Shown piece after piece: positions 22,136-22,701 of a stretch of 22,701 nucleotides of DNA. The notes under the pieces are model-generated. The model was not told where the DNA came from. It saw nothing but the letters and a program-made list of their open reading frames with translations, and made no database searches. Numbering within the stretch: the stretch's first letter is position 1; the number at the start of each line of letters is the position of its first letter. This stretch comes from a virus. A program made the translations under genes and the position numbers. Location of the stretch: IMG/VR virus record IMGVR_UViG_3300046413_001407, positions 1 through 22,701 of that record, one strand, 5' to 3'.

Positions 22136-22142
22136 TGTCAAC
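22136..22142 (-). promoter_or_regulatory. GTTGACA box before 190-residue gene
   Basis: GTTGACA on the minus strand, 14 bases before ATG 22121. It follows two bases after the upstream TAA. The 30 bases around it closely match the internal site at 12341. Confidence 0.6.
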
Positions 22143-22143
22143 T

Positions 22144-22701
22144 TTACCTAAATGCCTTTAATATAGTTTTAAACAAATCAGGCGATTTTTTTAGTAAGCT
22201 CTCAGCTCCACGGCGATTTAATTTCTTTGACTTCATTACTCGACTTATAACCTTTTCTCTGGCTTTTTCAGTTTTATCTAAAGGTAGCGACTCCATTATT
22301 TTTACATTCTTGCGAGCCCTTCGTTTTGGAGATTTATCTAGCTCTTTGGCTTCAATTTTCTTACCCCGTTTCCTTTGCGTTTGACTATAATCTTGCTGAC
22401 CTAATTTTGATGGATCATCCACCTGGGGCAAGTCAGATAACTTCGCATTTACTGTGCCTTGTTGTTTGGCGAAGTCAGGGTTTGCTCTTATCTTCATTTT
22501 TACCCTTCCCTTCAAGCCTTTACCTCGCACAGTAGCTTGCTCGGCTTCCTGTTGAGTCAACATTGCAATCTTAGCATTTTCTTTTTTTATTTTACTTCGT
22601 ATCTGGGATTCCTTACGGGTCAATTTTTCGGGCAAAACTGATTTTGACTCCATTATTGGCCTGGATTTTCCCGGCTGAGACATTGGGCCATCCACATTAG
22701 G
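22144..22701 (-). CDS. Lys/Arg-rich protein, N-terminus possibly beyond window
   Basis: The frame is open through the right edge, so the N-terminus may be missing; the first in-window choices are GTG 22695 and ATG 22683 (MSQPGKSRP). Up to 185 residues are visible, strongly basic and low in hydrophobic residues. Blocks include RKESQIRSKIKKENAKI, KGLKGRVKMKIR, and near the end LDKSPKRRARKNVK, which resembles LDRSPKAKAKRRVA of the 350-residue head-module protein. It lacks a Gly/Ala segment. It belongs to the same basic gene group, upstream of the terminase; family unknown. Confidence 0.6.
   Translation of the reverse strand, partial: PNVDGPMSQPGKSRPIMESKSVLPEKLTRKESQIRSKIKKENAKIAMLTQQEAEQATVRGKGLKGRVKMKIRANPDFAKQQGTVNAKLSDLPQVDDPSKLGQQDYSQTQRKRGKKIEAKELDKSPKRRARKNVKIMESLPLDKTEKAREKVISRVMKSKKLNRRGAESLLKKSPDLFKTILKAFR

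Noticed and set aside
9092-22142. GTTGACA boxes as ordinary sigma-70 -35 elements
   Set aside because: At 17 bases downstream no TATAAT-like hexamer is shared, and transcription would begin inside the genes.
1-22701. tRNA genes, integrase, attachment sites, insertion sequences
   Set aside because: None seen on either strand; all sequence is accounted for by the genes listed and short gaps.

Overview
The window is the structural (packaging, head and tail) half of a tailed double-stranded DNA phage or prophage with a lambda-type gene order and a long non-contractile (siphovirus) tail. Almost everything is read leftwards on the minus strand, with many ATGA or TAATG stop/start overlaps. The DNA is AT-rich and uses the standard code. 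No integrase, replication, lysis or host gene is visible, so the sequence does not show whether this is a virus or a prophage, or what its host is.

Right part, about 22701 to 16700: two basic proteins of unknown role, a 71-residue protein, a GpA-type large terminase, a gpW-like connector and a lambda-family portal. The terminase N-terminus has no ATG, GTG or TTG start. Between terminase and gpW lies an opposite-strand cassette (18576-19571) with an HTH protein, a DUF3102-like protein and a 26-residue membrane peptide. It ends at a hairpin shared with the terminase.

Middle part, about 16725 to 9850: five successive very basic proteins lie between portal and protease, where lambda has nothing. 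Most carry short Gly/Ala-rich hydrophobic segments, and one is a newly noted 59-residue protein with a Q-A-E/K-R repeat. They are followed by a prohead protease/scaffold with a strongly acidic middle, a DUF2190-like decoration protein, a gpE-type major capsid protein and a gpFII-like connector.

Left part, about 9856 to 1: a probable tail-completion protein, two small paralogous tail-tube candidates, a probable tail chaperone, a tape measure of 1142 residues, a tandem pair of paralogous ~295-residue tail-tip proteins, and a very long Cys-rich protein. The last is open through the left edge and carries a collagen-like Gly-X-Y tract. It has no stop in the window, so an ORF list that requires a stop would miss it.

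The most unusual signal is a seven-base box, GTTGACA. It occurs six times on the minus strand, and each copy lies exactly 14 (once 15) bases before an ATG. Five of these ATGs start genes. The sixth lies inside the protease gene, exactly where a nested scaffold protein (as in lambda C/Nu3) would begin. The box also picks the starts of gpW and FII over longer upstream extensions. It does not look like a Shine-Dalgarno sequence or a sigma-70 promoter.
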